A stretch of 64,000 bases of DNA from Cetobacterium sp. 8H (lineage in GTDB: Bacteria; Fusobacteriota; Fusobacteriia; Fusobacteriales; Fusobacteriaceae), in NCBI RefSeq assembly GCF_014250675.1, contig NZ_JACHTG010000004.1, forward strand, positions 372,001 through 436,000. The letters are read 5' to 3'. The notes beneath the pieces are model-generated. The model ran no database searches, was not told where the DNA came from, and worked only from the letters and a program-made list of their open reading frames with translations. Both the position numbers and the translations under genes were made by a program. This document shows positions 42,657-51,123 of this stretch, one piece after another (positions within the stretch are counted from its first letter, which is position 1; the number at the start of each line of letters is the position of its first letter).

Positions 42657-44210
42657 TTATTTTTTTGGTAATAATCTTGGTGTTACTTCATCTCTTCCTT
42701 CTAATCCTACTTTTTGAATATACTCAATTAAAATCTCATCAAGTCCAGGATAGTGTGCTAACTCTTTTCCTTTAGCTAAAGATGAGTATCCATCTCCTCC
42801 TGCTGCCATGAAATCATTTGTTGCCACAACATAATTTTTATTAAGATCTAATTTTTCATTTCCTACTCTTATTTCTAAAACTTTTCTGTAAGCTGGATTT
42901 TTCACATTAAACTTAACTGTCATTCCAGCAACTTGTGTCATAGCTCCTAAAGACTCTGGATATGATCTAAGTCCATTTTCTACTGCCTTTTGAAGATCTG
43001 ATCCTTTTACCTCTTTAGTTACAACATAGTTTCCAAAAGGTAGAACACTTATTATATCCCCTACTGTAACTTCTCCAGGATTGATAGAGGCTCTAATTCC
43101 TCCACCGTTTGTTATAGCTACATCTGCTCCTGTTTTCCAAAGCATAGAATCTGTTATAAGTTGTGATAGATTAGTTTCTCCAGTTCTTACAAAATCTCTA
43201 TTTCCTTGAAGCAAAATAGGTGATTCTCCAACTTTAACACTTGTTATCATCTCTTGTTTTCTAGAAATTTCATCTATTTTTTCTTTTACAGCTGCATCTT
43301 CGACAACTGGATTATCTCCATTTAAAATTATATCTTTAGTATAAAGTGTATAATCTATTGATGTATTTCTATCTTTCAACTTATCTAAATCAACCTTTAC
43401 TACTCCAACATTTTTACTATATTCTCCAGTTTGAACTATAGTTACACCGTTTACCATTTTCTTTTCTTTTAATTCAGTATGACTATGTCCATCAATTATT
43501 AGGTTAATTTCAGGTACTGCTTCTGCAAGTCCAATACTTTGTAAATTTCTTGCTGTACTCTCATCATCACCTAAGTGAGCGATTACAACTATAAACTTAA
43601 CTTTATCTTTTTTCATTTGAGCTACAACTGATTTTGCTGTTGCTATTGGATCTTCTATTGTTATATTCTCCACATTTTTTGGATTTGTTTTAAAATATGT
43701 TTCTGGTGTTGCTAATCCAAAAAATCCAACTTTAACTCCATCTATTTTTCTAACTTCATAAGTTCCAGCTATTGGTTTTCCAGTAGTTTTATCTATAACG
43801 TTAGCAGCTAATGTTTTATATTTTTGCATTGATAATAACTCTTCAAGTCTTTCTTGTCCATAGTTAAAATCATGGTTTCCTAATGTAGCAAAATCAAATC
43901 CTGCTTCATTTAATGCTTCAACCATAGATTCACCTTTTGTTAATGTAGCAAAAGTTGTCCCATGCATAGTGTCTCCTGCATCAACTAATAATACTTTTCC
44001 ATTATTTTTATCTTGATCTAAAGCTTTAGCTATCGTTGCTACTCTAGCTAATCCTACTCCATCATATTTTCCTTCTTTTGCTCTTCCATGAACATCATTT
44101 ACATGTACTAGAGTAAGCTCATACTCTCCATCCTTAGGTTTTAGAACACTACAAGCTGAAAGCGTTAAAACTAATCCCATTAATCCAAATGCTTTTAAAT
44201 TCTTCTTCAT
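42657..44210 (-). CDS. 5'-nucleotidase / 2',3'-cyclic phosphodiesterase lipoprotein
   Basis: Exported metallophosphoesterase of 517 aa that hydrolyses nucleotides outside the cytoplasm. Signal peptide with lipobox LTLSAC (Cys20). Dinuclear metal site motifs VNDVHGR, GDTMHG, GNHDFNYG, and GHSHTEL, then a C-terminal nucleotide-binding domain with ITNGGGIRASI and NDFMAAGGDGY. UshA/YfkN family. Co-transcribed with the FMN-binding gene; a link to FAD/FMN breakdown is speculative. Confidence 0.93.
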   Translation of the reverse strand: MKKNLKAFGLMGLVLTLSACSVLKPKDGEYELTLVHVNDVHGRAKEGKYDGVGLARVATIAKALDQDKNNGKVLLVDAGDTMHGTTFATLTKGESMVEALNEAGFDFATLGNHDFNYGQERLEELLSMQKYKTLAANVIDKTTGKPIAGTYEVRKIDGVKVGFFGLATPETYFKTNPKNVENITIEDPIATAKSVVAQMKKDKVKFIVVIAHLGDDESTARNLQSIGLAEAVPEINLIIDGHSHTELKEKKMVNGVTIVQTGEYSKNVGVVKVDLDKLKDRNTSIDYTLYTKDIILNGDNPVVEDAAVKEKIDEISRKQEMITSVKVGESPILLQGNRDFVRTGETNLSQLITDSMLWKTGADVAITNGGGIRASINPGEVTVGDIISVLPFGNYVVTKEVKGSDLQKAVENGLRSYPESLGAMTQVAGMTVKFNVKNPAYRKVLEIRVGNEKLDLNKNYVVATNDFMAAGGDGYSSLAKGKELAHYPGLDEILIEYIQKVGLEGRDEVTPRLLPKK

Positions 44211-44285
44211 TTTTCCTCCCTGATTCCCTCTAGTTTACAATTAAATTCGAACATATTTTATCATATTTAGACAAAATTGTAAAAG

Positions 44286-44313
44286 AAAAAACTGCATACA
44301 AATGCAGTTTTTT
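44286..44313 (-). terminator. Terminator of the YeiH-like operon
   Basis: Twelve-bp stem AAAAAACTGCAT/ATGCAGTTTTTT, 4-nt loop, A/T-rich flanks. Confidence 0.8.
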
Positions 44314-44320
44314 CAATAAT

Positions 44321-44797
44321 TCATTTAGATTTTAGCTCTAATATTTTTTTTAATTTTAAACTAAGTTCTAAAGCTTCATCTTTTAAATTTAATATTTCAA
44401 TTGTCTTTTCTAGAGTGAAAATCTCTTTTTTTCTCATCTCTTTTTCTTTAACTCTTTCTAAAAAAAACTGCAATGTACAAATTGCTTCTTCGTATTGACA
44501 CTTATAAAGCTCTTCATGGACATTATTTTTAGATATTTTTATTCTTATATTTTTTTCTATATTAATATAGTCCCATCCATTTTTCAACTCTTCAAAAACT
44601 ATATTTTTTATATACATATACTCTTTTAAAAAAAGCTCTCTTTTTAATTTATAGGCTCTCATTTCTTGAATAAAAGGCATGAGTACAAATGGAAATATAA
44701 ACATTAATATCGATGGTTTTGGTTTTTCAATTAGCTCTTTTGATATCTCATTAGCTCTTTCCCACTCTTGACTCTCTATACTTTTAAGGTTTAACAT
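44321..44797 (-). CDS. Hypothetical protein with a membrane segment
   Basis: I do not recognise this 158-aa protein. One hydrophobic segment (about 29-43, ILMFIFPFVLMPFI) is followed by a long helical, Lys/Glu-rich region likely to be cytoplasmic coiled coil. Its start overlaps the upstream small gene by 14 bp, and both follow the YeiH-like transporter, suggesting accessory subunits of it. Confidence 0.7.
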   Translation of the reverse strand: MLNLKSIESQEWERANEISKELIEKPKPSILMFIFPFVLMPFIQEMRAYKLKRELFLKEYMYIKNIVFEELKNGWDYINIEKNIRIKISKNNVHEELYKCQYEEAICTLQFFLERVKEKEMRKKEIFTLEKTIEILNLKDEALELSLKLKKILELKSK

Positions 44798-45029
44798 CTT
44801 TTTTTACTCCTTTATTGGAATATTTTAAAGTATGTCTAACATTTTCAGAACTAGGCTCCACTTTTTTTACAAATATATAATACCAAGCTCCTGACTCTAT
44901 ATCTTCTTCAGCTAATTTATAATGAGCTTCTTTAAATCCCAAAACTTCATCTAAAAAAGGAAGAACTGAGTAACAAAAAATATATATACAGATAAAACTT
45001 CCTAAAAATGCGCTCCATTTTTTTAACAT
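44784..45029 (-). CDS. Hypothetical small membrane protein
   Basis: 81-aa protein with one N-terminal membrane helix (about 6-25, FLGSFICIYIFCYSVLPF) and a short polar tail. GGAGGGG seven bases before ATG 45029 fixes the start. It lies 21 bp downstream of the YeiH-like gene. No family recognised. Confidence 0.7.
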   Translation of the reverse strand: MLKKWSAFLGSFICIYIFCYSVLPFLDEVLGFKEAHYKLAEEDIESGAWYYIFVKKVEPSSENVRHTLKYSNKGVKKDVKP

Positions 45030-45050
45030 CTCTAGCCCCTCCACTATTTT

Positions 45051-46808
45051 TTATAAACTCATTAATGAAGCTGTAATCTCAGGGAAAACAACATGGAACA
45101 TCAAATAAGCTGCACCGAATGTCACACTAAGATTTATTACTTTACCTACTAAATAAAGTGTTATTGGTTTTCCACCTTTAAACAATTTACTTAGTTCAGC
45201 AAAGTTAGTCGAAAGACCAATACTTGTAAATGCTAAACAGAACAACCACCCTTGTAACGGAGATATCAATCCACTTACCATCCCTTTATCCACTATTATC
45301 TTTGATCCATCTACTCCTAAAGCTCCGTAAATTGCCGAAAATACAAGTGATGCTCCAATAAATCCTAAGATAAATTTAGGGAATCTATCCCATATCTCTT
45401 TTAAAGACCCTTTTAATGAGAAATCTTTCTCTGCTGCCATAGATGTATCCACTTTTAAAGACCAGTATGCAGCTACTCCTAGAGCCATAACTCCTATTAT
45501 TATATTTTGAATCATTTTTATTGTAGCAGCAACGTCTCTTGCCACTGGTCCTAAATATTCCCCTGCAGCAACAACTGCTCCTGTTGAATCAACCGTTCCA
45601 CCAATCCAAGCTCCACCTAAAACAGGATCCATATTTAAAGCTTTTATAAACATTGGCATAGCTATCATCATGAATGCTGTAAACATTATTGAAATACTTA
45701 CAGAAAGAGTTAACTCCTCTTTCTTTGCCTTACATGCTGCTGCCGCTGCAATCGCTGCAGAAACTCCACTTACAGACATATCTGCTGACATAACCATATT
45801 TAAACTTTTAGATTCCATTTTTAAAATCTTATCTCCAAATAGGAATGTTAAAACTAAAACTACTGGAGTTACAAACCAAGTTACGAATATTCCAGGAATT
45901 CCAATTAAAAGTACTTTATTAACCAAAACTGTTGACCCTAAAAGAATAAGTCCCGTTTTTATAAAGTACTCTGTTTGAGCGGCTTGTAAAAGTTTTTTAG
46001 GAGTTCCAACTGTGTTACTTACAATAAGTCCTAACACCAATCCCCAGAATACATATCCTAATCCCCAAGCTTTTAAAGTTACCTGCTCACCTAATAAATA
46101 TGCTCCTGCTGCAAGTAAAAATACTGCCGGAAATCCTTGTAAAAATCCATCTCTTGATCTTCCCATTTTCTTCATTCCAACACTAAAATATAACCCTATA
46201 AATACAAGAAGAAGTACCAAATTAGGAATTATATTATAAGGTTTTACTATAGCTTTTGCTTTTAGTTTCCCCTCGTTATCTCTAGCAGATAGCCATCTAT
46301 CTACTAAATCATTTGCCTCAGTATTTAATTTTGTATCTCCAAAAGCTTTTGTTTGTGCTAAAGCTGTAGCTGCTAAAGCTTTATTTTTAGCTAGAATAGA
46401 TTCTTTTTTAGCATCTTCGTATTGATCTATAAAAGGTGCTCCTTTTATTTTTGCTCCAGCCTCACTTAAATAAAATGACTCAACTGGATTTGTACTCCAC
46501 TTTTTAGGTTTTCCTAAAATATCTTTAACTTTTGAACTTAAAGAACTCTTTACTACTAAACTATTTTTATCGAACTGTGCTTCATGCCACTCAACTGTTT
46601 TAAACGGAGCTCTCTCAGCTTGAGCTGTCATCACACTATTATATACCTCTGCTTTTCCAACTAACCCTTCAGAACTTGGTCCCATATACATAAACACACA
46701 AAATATTAATATCAGTGTTGCTAAAAGTATTGCCCAGTAATCTTCAAACTTAAATAAATCCAATATTGTTTCTTTTAAACTTTTTCTACTCTCTCTTGTT
46801 GCTTCCAT
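45051..46808 (-). CDS. YeiH/UPF0324-family putative sulfur-anion transporter with large extra domain
   Basis: Membrane protein of 585 aa. The YeiH-type core (about 200-585, ten or so helices, MSADMSVSGVSAAIAAAAA motif) is annotated in the family as a putative sulfate exporter. Unusually, an N-terminal helix (about 20-42) is followed by about 120 residues of extracytoplasmic sequence before the core; common YeiH is near 350 aa. It follows asrABC, so a role in sulfite, sulfate or sulfide traffic is likely but unproven. GGGGGT precedes the ATG at 46808; the frame is open 93 bp more. Confidence 0.85.
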   Translation of the reverse strand: MEATRESRKSLKETILDLFKFEDYWAILLATLILIFCVFMYMGPSSEGLVGKAEVYNSVMTAQAERAPFKTVEWHEAQFDKNSLVVKSSLSSKVKDILGKPKKWSTNPVESFYLSEAGAKIKGAPFIDQYEDAKKESILAKNKALAATALAQTKAFGDTKLNTEANDLVDRWLSARDNEGKLKAKAIVKPYNIIPNLVLLLVFIGLYFSVGMKKMGRSRDGFLQGFPAVFLLAAGAYLLGEQVTLKAWGLGYVFWGLVLGLIVSNTVGTPKKLLQAAQTEYFIKTGLILLGSTVLVNKVLLIGIPGIFVTWFVTPVVLVLTFLFGDKILKMESKSLNMVMSADMSVSGVSAAIAAAAACKAKKEELTLSVSISIMFTAFMMIAMPMFIKALNMDPVLGGAWIGGTVDSTGAVVAAGEYLGPVARDVAATIKMIQNIIIGVMALGVAAYWSLKVDTSMAAEKDFSLKGSLKEIWDRFPKFILGFIGASLVFSAIYGALGVDGSKIIVDKGMVSGLISPLQGWLFCLAFTSIGLSTNFAELSKLFKGGKPITLYLVGKVINLSVTFGAAYLMFHVVFPEITASLMSL

Positions 46809-46877
46809 TCTTTCACTACCCCCGTAAATTTTATATAACAAGATTTTTGAATCGTTATTCAAAGTTCCAAACATGAC

Positions 46878-46903
46878 GAATGGGAACCTAAAGGTTCCCA
46901 TTC
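46878..46903 (-). other. Strong stem-loop between asrC and the YeiH-like gene
   Basis: Twelve-bp perfect inverted repeat GAATGGGAACCT/AGGTTCCCATTC with a 2-nt loop. No U-tract follows in the leftward RNA, so it looks like an mRNA-stabilising or processing structure rather than a terminator. Confidence 0.55.
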
Positions 46904-46940
46904 TAGACTATATTTAATTGTAGTTGTTGATTTGATCTTT

Positions 46941-48011
46941 TTAGTGTCCTCCACCATAATTAAATGGCTTTTCAAGAGTATAACTCTCTCCTGGACTTGG
47001 ATGATCAGCGATAGGTTTAACGTTGATGTTAGCTCTATACTCTGTCTCTGCCCAAAGAATTCTTTGTGCTACTTGTGCTTCTGGATTTAATTCTACTCCA
47101 TCAAGGATTAGCTCTTTAAACTTCTGATATCCAGCTCTGTCAATTAAATGCCCTCCATGGATATACATAGGTTTGTGATGTAGTACATTTGCTGAGAACT
47201 TTTGCCAGTTTTCGATAACACCAAGAATTACATCTTCAGTTACCCAGTTTAAAAACATTTTACCCATTCTTGGATATTGTTTTCCTGTTCTTCCTCCGAT
47301 TGTCATTCTATATAGCTTTTGCTCAGGTCTTACCCATGCTGATGATGGACAAGCTTCAACACATTCTCCACATCCAACACAACAGCAAGAATCCTTCACA
47401 ATTCTATGATTTTCTAATTTTAAAACTCTAGTTGCAGCATGGTCACAAACTTTAACACATCTTCCACAACCGATACATCTATCCTTTACGTATATAGGTT
47501 TTGTTACACCTATAATTCCAAAATCATTGAAGTGCCCTTTTGCACAGTCATTTGGACATCCAGCGATAGCTGTTTTTATATGATAATGACTTGGGAATAT
47601 TCTTTTTTCAATTTTTCTAGCTAGCTCCCAAGTATTGATATTTGCTTTTACACAGTGAGAGTTTCCGATACAAGCCATGATATTTCTAGCTCCAATAGTT
47701 GGATATCCAGCTTGATTTACATCCATTTCAACTCCACACATCTCAACATCTACTTCTTTAATGTAGTTCTCTAAATATTCATTAACAGCATCTACATTTT
47801 CAAATTTTATTCCTGGAGCATTCAGAGTTTGTCTCATTCCCATATGGAAAGTTCCGTCTCCCCATCTCTCAGCAATCTCTTGAATTACTCTTAAATATTT
47901 AGCCTCAATTAGTCCACCAGGTACACGAAGTTGGATCATAAACTCTCCAGGTACTTTAGATTGACGGAAGCAGTTTAGTTTCATTTTAGTTATATTAATA
48001 TCGTGATTCAC
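46941..48011 (-). CDS. asrC: Anaerobic sulfite reductase subunit C
   Basis: Siroheme-containing subunit of dissimilatory-type sulfite reductase (sulfite to sulfide). The siroheme-[4Fe-4S] ligands are in CIGNSHC and GCPNDCAKGH. Two ferredoxin-type clusters follow (CIGCGRCVKVC, CCVGCGECVEAC). Length 356 aa. Third gene of asrABC, 13 bp from asrB. Confidence 0.97.
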   Translation of the reverse strand: MNHDINITKMKLNCFRQSKVPGEFMIQLRVPGGLIEAKYLRVIQEIAERWGDGTFHMGMRQTLNAPGIKFENVDAVNEYLENYIKEVDVEMCGVEMDVNQAGYPTIGARNIMACIGNSHCVKANINTWELARKIEKRIFPSHYHIKTAIAGCPNDCAKGHFNDFGIIGVTKPIYVKDRCIGCGRCVKVCDHAATRVLKLENHRIVKDSCCCVGCGECVEACPSSAWVRPEQKLYRMTIGGRTGKQYPRMGKMFLNWVTEDVILGVIENWQKFSANVLHHKPMYIHGGHLIDRAGYQKFKELILDGVELNPEAQVAQRILWAETEYRANINVKPIADHPSPGESYTLEKPFNYGGGH

Positions 48012-48024
48012 TTTTTTTACCCCC

Positions 48025-48834
48025 TTAGTCGATTAAATATTTTGCTTGAGAATAGTTAAATACAGGACCTTCTAAACATACATAAACCTCATCGATTCTG
48101 CAGTGTCCACATTTTCCAATAGCACACGACATCTTTCTTTCAAAAGATACCCAAATTTTCTCAGCTGGTACTCCAAGCTTTTCAAACTCTAAAGCTGTAT
48201 ATTTCATCATGTTAGGTGGTCCAACAATAACAACCTCTAGATCTTCAAATCCATCAGTAGTCATTTTTAGCTGAGGTACATACTCTGTTACAAGTCCTAC
48301 ACACTCTCCATCTAATCCACAACCTTTATCCACTGTTAAGATCATAGGGTGCTTTTTTCTCCAAGCAATAACTTCATCTCTGAAAAGAATTGATGAATCA
48401 TCTTTAAATCCAAATAACAGTTCCATCTCTTTTACTGATTCAGGATTTTTATATATATGATTGATTAAAGATCTAACCGGAGCAAGACCTGATCCACCTG
48501 TTGCTATAACCACTTTTTTATTTTCAAAATTTTTCATATCGAAGCCTTTTCCATAAGGTCCTCTTAAAGGCATTAAATCTCCTGCATGAAGATTGAATAA
48601 CTCATCTGTTACAATTCCAACTTTTCTAATTAAAAACTCTATCCATCCCTCTTCAGCTGAAAAATCTGTAACTGATATTGGGCACTCACCTATTTTAGGT
48701 AAAGATATTTGCATAAATTGTCCAAATTGAATATTTTTAGCTTCTGGATACTCTATTCTAAATAGATACTCTATCTCAGTAACTTTTTTAATATCTAAAA
48801 TTCTGTATGGTGTTGGCATAATTAAATTTTGCAT
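48025..48834 (-). CDS. asrB: Anaerobic sulfite reductase subunit B
   Basis: FAD and NAD(P)H-binding electron-transfer subunit related to dihydroorotate dehydrogenase PyrK. NAD-site GGSGLAPVR near residue 95 and a C-terminal [2Fe-2S] Cys cluster in SCAIGKCGHC. Length 269 aa. Its ATG is contiguous with the asrA stop codon. Confidence 0.97.
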   Translation of the reverse strand: MQNLIMPTPYRILDIKKVTEIEYLFRIEYPEAKNIQFGQFMQISLPKIGECPISVTDFSAEEGWIEFLIRKVGIVTDELFNLHAGDLMPLRGPYGKGFDMKNFENKKVVIATGGSGLAPVRSLINHIYKNPESVKEMELLFGFKDDSSILFRDEVIAWRKKHPMILTVDKGCGLDGECVGLVTEYVPQLKMTTDGFEDLEVVIVGPPNMMKYTALEFEKLGVPAEKIWVSFERKMSCAIGKCGHCRIDEVYVCLEGPVFNYSQAKYLID

Positions 48835-49871
48835 TATTTAGCACCTCCATTTAGCTTATCAACCTCTGCTGCTAGTTTATTTACTGTTGTTGAGAAAGAT
48901 ATAAATACAGGACATTTATCGTCACATCTTCCACAACCTACACACATATGGTGCTCTTTGAATCTCTTCATATGATCATGAACTTTATGCATAACTTTAA
49001 ATCTCATTCTCTCTCCACCAGCTTTTCTAAATGAGTGGTTTCCAGCCATATCAGTATATCCATCTACATGACAAGATGCATTTATTCTTCTTCTCTCTCC
49101 TGCATTTGAATCCGATGTATAGTTCATATCATAAGTTGTGAAGCAAGTACAAGTTGAGCAAGATACAGTACAACTTCCACACATTAAACATCTCTTATCA
49201 AACTCTTTCCACATCTCTAATGATTTAACTGCATTCTGAGTTTCTTTATCTTTAATTTCTGGTATTCTTACCACTCTTTCATTTTCTACTACAGGAGAAA
49301 CCATGAACTCTAACTCTTCATTTCCTGCAAAGTGTGGTACAAATTCAGAATCTTTAACTTCTACTAAAACTCCATCTTCAGTAAACTTTACTCCAAAAGC
49401 ATACTCATCTGTTGAACCTGTTCCCATAGAAGCACAGAAACATGTGTCCCAACCTTTAGATGGACATTCCATTAATATAAATCTTGTTTTCTCTCTCATT
49501 CTCTTATAGTATGAATCCTCGAAACCACCATTTTTTAGGAAAATATCATCATATCTTTTTATAGAGTGAACATCACAAGCTCTTGCAAAAACAAGCATCG
49601 GTCTTTCATCTACAACTTTTGACTCTCTGTAATCTGCATCTGTAAAATATAAAACTGTTTCAGTTATTGGACTTAATGCTTCTTTAGCTGCATAATCAGA
49701 TTTTTCATTATGAACAACCTCATTTGCTGAATAAACTCTGTCATATCTCACGATATCTGTGTCTGAATATCTTCCCTGCTTTGGAAATCTCTTTGGAGCA
49801 TAAATTTTATATGCTTTACTAAGGTCTTTTAACAGGTTATCAAAATTTTCTGCTGTTACTTTGTATCCCAT
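48834..49871 (-). CDS. asrA: Anaerobic sulfite reductase subunit A
   Basis: Iron-sulfur electron-transfer subunit, 345 aa. Two [4Fe-4S] motifs: CLMCGSCTVSCSTCTC at about residue 227 and CVGCGRCDDKCP near 305. First gene of the asr operon; the leader carries a promoter and a perfect FNR-type site, indicating anaerobic control. Confidence 0.97.
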   Translation of the reverse strand: MGYKVTAENFDNLLKDLSKAYKIYAPKRFPKQGRYSDTDIVRYDRVYSANEVVHNEKSDYAAKEALSPITETVLYFTDADYRESKVVDERPMLVFARACDVHSIKRYDDIFLKNGGFEDSYYKRMREKTRFILMECPSKGWDTCFCASMGTGSTDEYAFGVKFTEDGVLVEVKDSEFVPHFAGNEELEFMVSPVVENERVVRIPEIKDKETQNAVKSLEMWKEFDKRCLMCGSCTVSCSTCTCFTTYDMNYTSDSNAGERRRINASCHVDGYTDMAGNHSFRKAGGERMRFKVMHKVHDHMKRFKEHHMCVGCGRCDDKCPVFISFSTTVNKLAAEVDKLNGGAK

Positions 49872-49919
49872 AGTACTTTTCCTCCTATTTTTGAATCTAA
49901 ATTCAATTTATATGTGTTT

Positions 49920-49948
49920 ATATTACAACCTTTTTGTTTTTTTGTAAA
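49920..49948 (-). promoter_or_regulatory. Promoter of asrABC
   Basis: TTTACA, 17-bp spacer, TAATAT upstream of asrA. Predicted start about 49913. Confidence 0.65.
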
Positions 49949-49967
49949 CCATTTTTGTGCTATAAAA

Positions 49968-49981
49968 TTGATTTTGATCAA
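49968..49981 (-). promoter_or_regulatory. FNR-type binding site upstream of asrA
   Basis: TTGATTTTGATCAA matches the FNR consensus TTGAT-N4-ATCAA at all ten positions. Its centre lies about 61.5 bp upstream of the predicted start, the classic class I activation position for CRP/FNR proteins. The regulator is not in the window. Confidence 0.8.
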
Positions 49982-50209
49982 ATTTGACTTTTCAGTCGAA
50001 AAATATTTGGGCATATTTTAATTTCTTTATTTTAGCGGTAAAGAATGTTCACCTTGAACACCTAGTCAATACTCATTCCCCACTACACTAGTATACTTAT
50101 ATTCTAGTATTGAATCGGTCACTTTTTAAACATAAAAAAATCAATAAGTTGTATTTTTTTTGATATCGTTATAAAATATAAGAAAATATTTAATTCGAAA
50201 GGGAAAAAA
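49982..50209. other. Intergenic region between asr promoter and RluA gene with two inverted repeats
   Basis: The asrA-RluA gap is 338 bp. Apart from the asr promoter it holds a perfect 15-bp repeat TGTTCACCTTGAACA at 50046-50060 and a 22-bp near-perfect repeat ACTAG-TATA...TATTCTAGT at 50087-50108. A weak rightward promoter (TTGTAT near 50149, TATAAA at 50170) may serve the RluA gene. No ORF or known RNA seen. Confidence 0.4.
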
Positions 50210-51082
50210 ATGAAAAAATTTACTATTGAACCTGAATTTCATAATCTGAAAATCTCTCAATATTTAAAAGAAAAAGGATATTCTGGTAGAGGTATCAGAA
50301 ATGTAGAAGTTTATTTAAATGGAAAAAGAGTAAAAACTACAAGACAAGTTAAAAAAAATGCCAAACTTTTAGTTAAAGAAAAAGAAAAAGAAGTTGGAAT
50401 AAAACCTATACAAATGGATTTAAGAATTATGTATGAGGATAAAAATCTTCTTATAATCGATAAAGACCCATACTTAGTTGTTCATCCAACTACAAAAAAA
50501 ACAGATCTTACTCTTGCTAATGGAGTTATTTATTATCTTCAAGAGCAGACTGGGAAAATTCAACCCCCTAGATTTTTTAACCGTCTAGATATGAATACTT
50601 CTGGGCTTATTGTTGTTGCAAAAAATGCTTTTGCTCAGGCTTTTTTACAAGGAGATAAAGAAAGAGTTTCAAAACACTATCAAGCAATAGTTAAAGGTAT
50701 TGTTAAAGAGGATGAGATGATGATTGAAATTCCTATAGGAAAAGAGGGCGATGAATTAAGACGTAAAGAGATGAGTATTGAAGAGGGTGGACAAGATGCT
50801 AAAACTCACATGAAAGTTTTAGAGCGTTTCCCTGAAGAGGATTTAACTCTTATCGAATTAGAACTTTTCACAGGTAGAACTCATCAAATCCGTGCTCATA
50901 TGTCTCTTAATGGTCATCCAATTTTAGGGGATGATCTTTATGGAGGTGGGGACACAAGAGCAAAAAGACAACTACTACACGCTTTCAAACTTATTTTTAC
51001 AGAAGTAGACGGCGGTAAGAAAGTTGAAGTTACAGCTCCACTGCCTCATGATTTCAAAGAGATTTTACATAAAATAGGATAA
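50210..51082 (+). CDS. RluA-family pseudouridine synthase
   Basis: RNA pseudouridine synthase of 290 aa. An S4-like N-terminal domain (about 10-65) precedes the catalytic domain with FFNRLDMNTSGL (nucleophilic Asp) and GRTHQIRAHM. Target RNA unknown. It is a single-gene unit. Confidence 0.92.
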   Translation: MKKFTIEPEFHNLKISQYLKEKGYSGRGIRNVEVYLNGKRVKTTRQVKKNAKLLVKEKEKEVGIKPIQMDLRIMYEDKNLLIIDKDPYLVVHPTTKKTDLTLANGVIYYLQEQTGKIQPPRFFNRLDMNTSGLIVVAKNAFAQAFLQGDKERVSKHYQAIVKGIVKEDEMMIEIPIGKEGDELRRKEMSIEEGGQDAKTHMKVLERFPEEDLTLIELELFTGRTHQIRAHMSLNGHPILGDDLYGGGDTRAKRQLLHAFKLIFTEVDGGKKVEVTAPLPHDFKEILHKIG

Positions 51083-51092
51083 TGTCAAATAA

Positions 51093-51118
51093 AAAGAGGC
51101 CTCTAATGAGACCTCTTT
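51093..51118. terminator. Bidirectional terminator (RluA gene / glsA)
   Basis: Stem AAAGAGG-CTC/GAG-CCTCTTT with one mismatch and a 4-nt loop; U-tract best on the leftward RNA. Confidence 0.75.
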
Positions 51119-51123
51119 AATTT

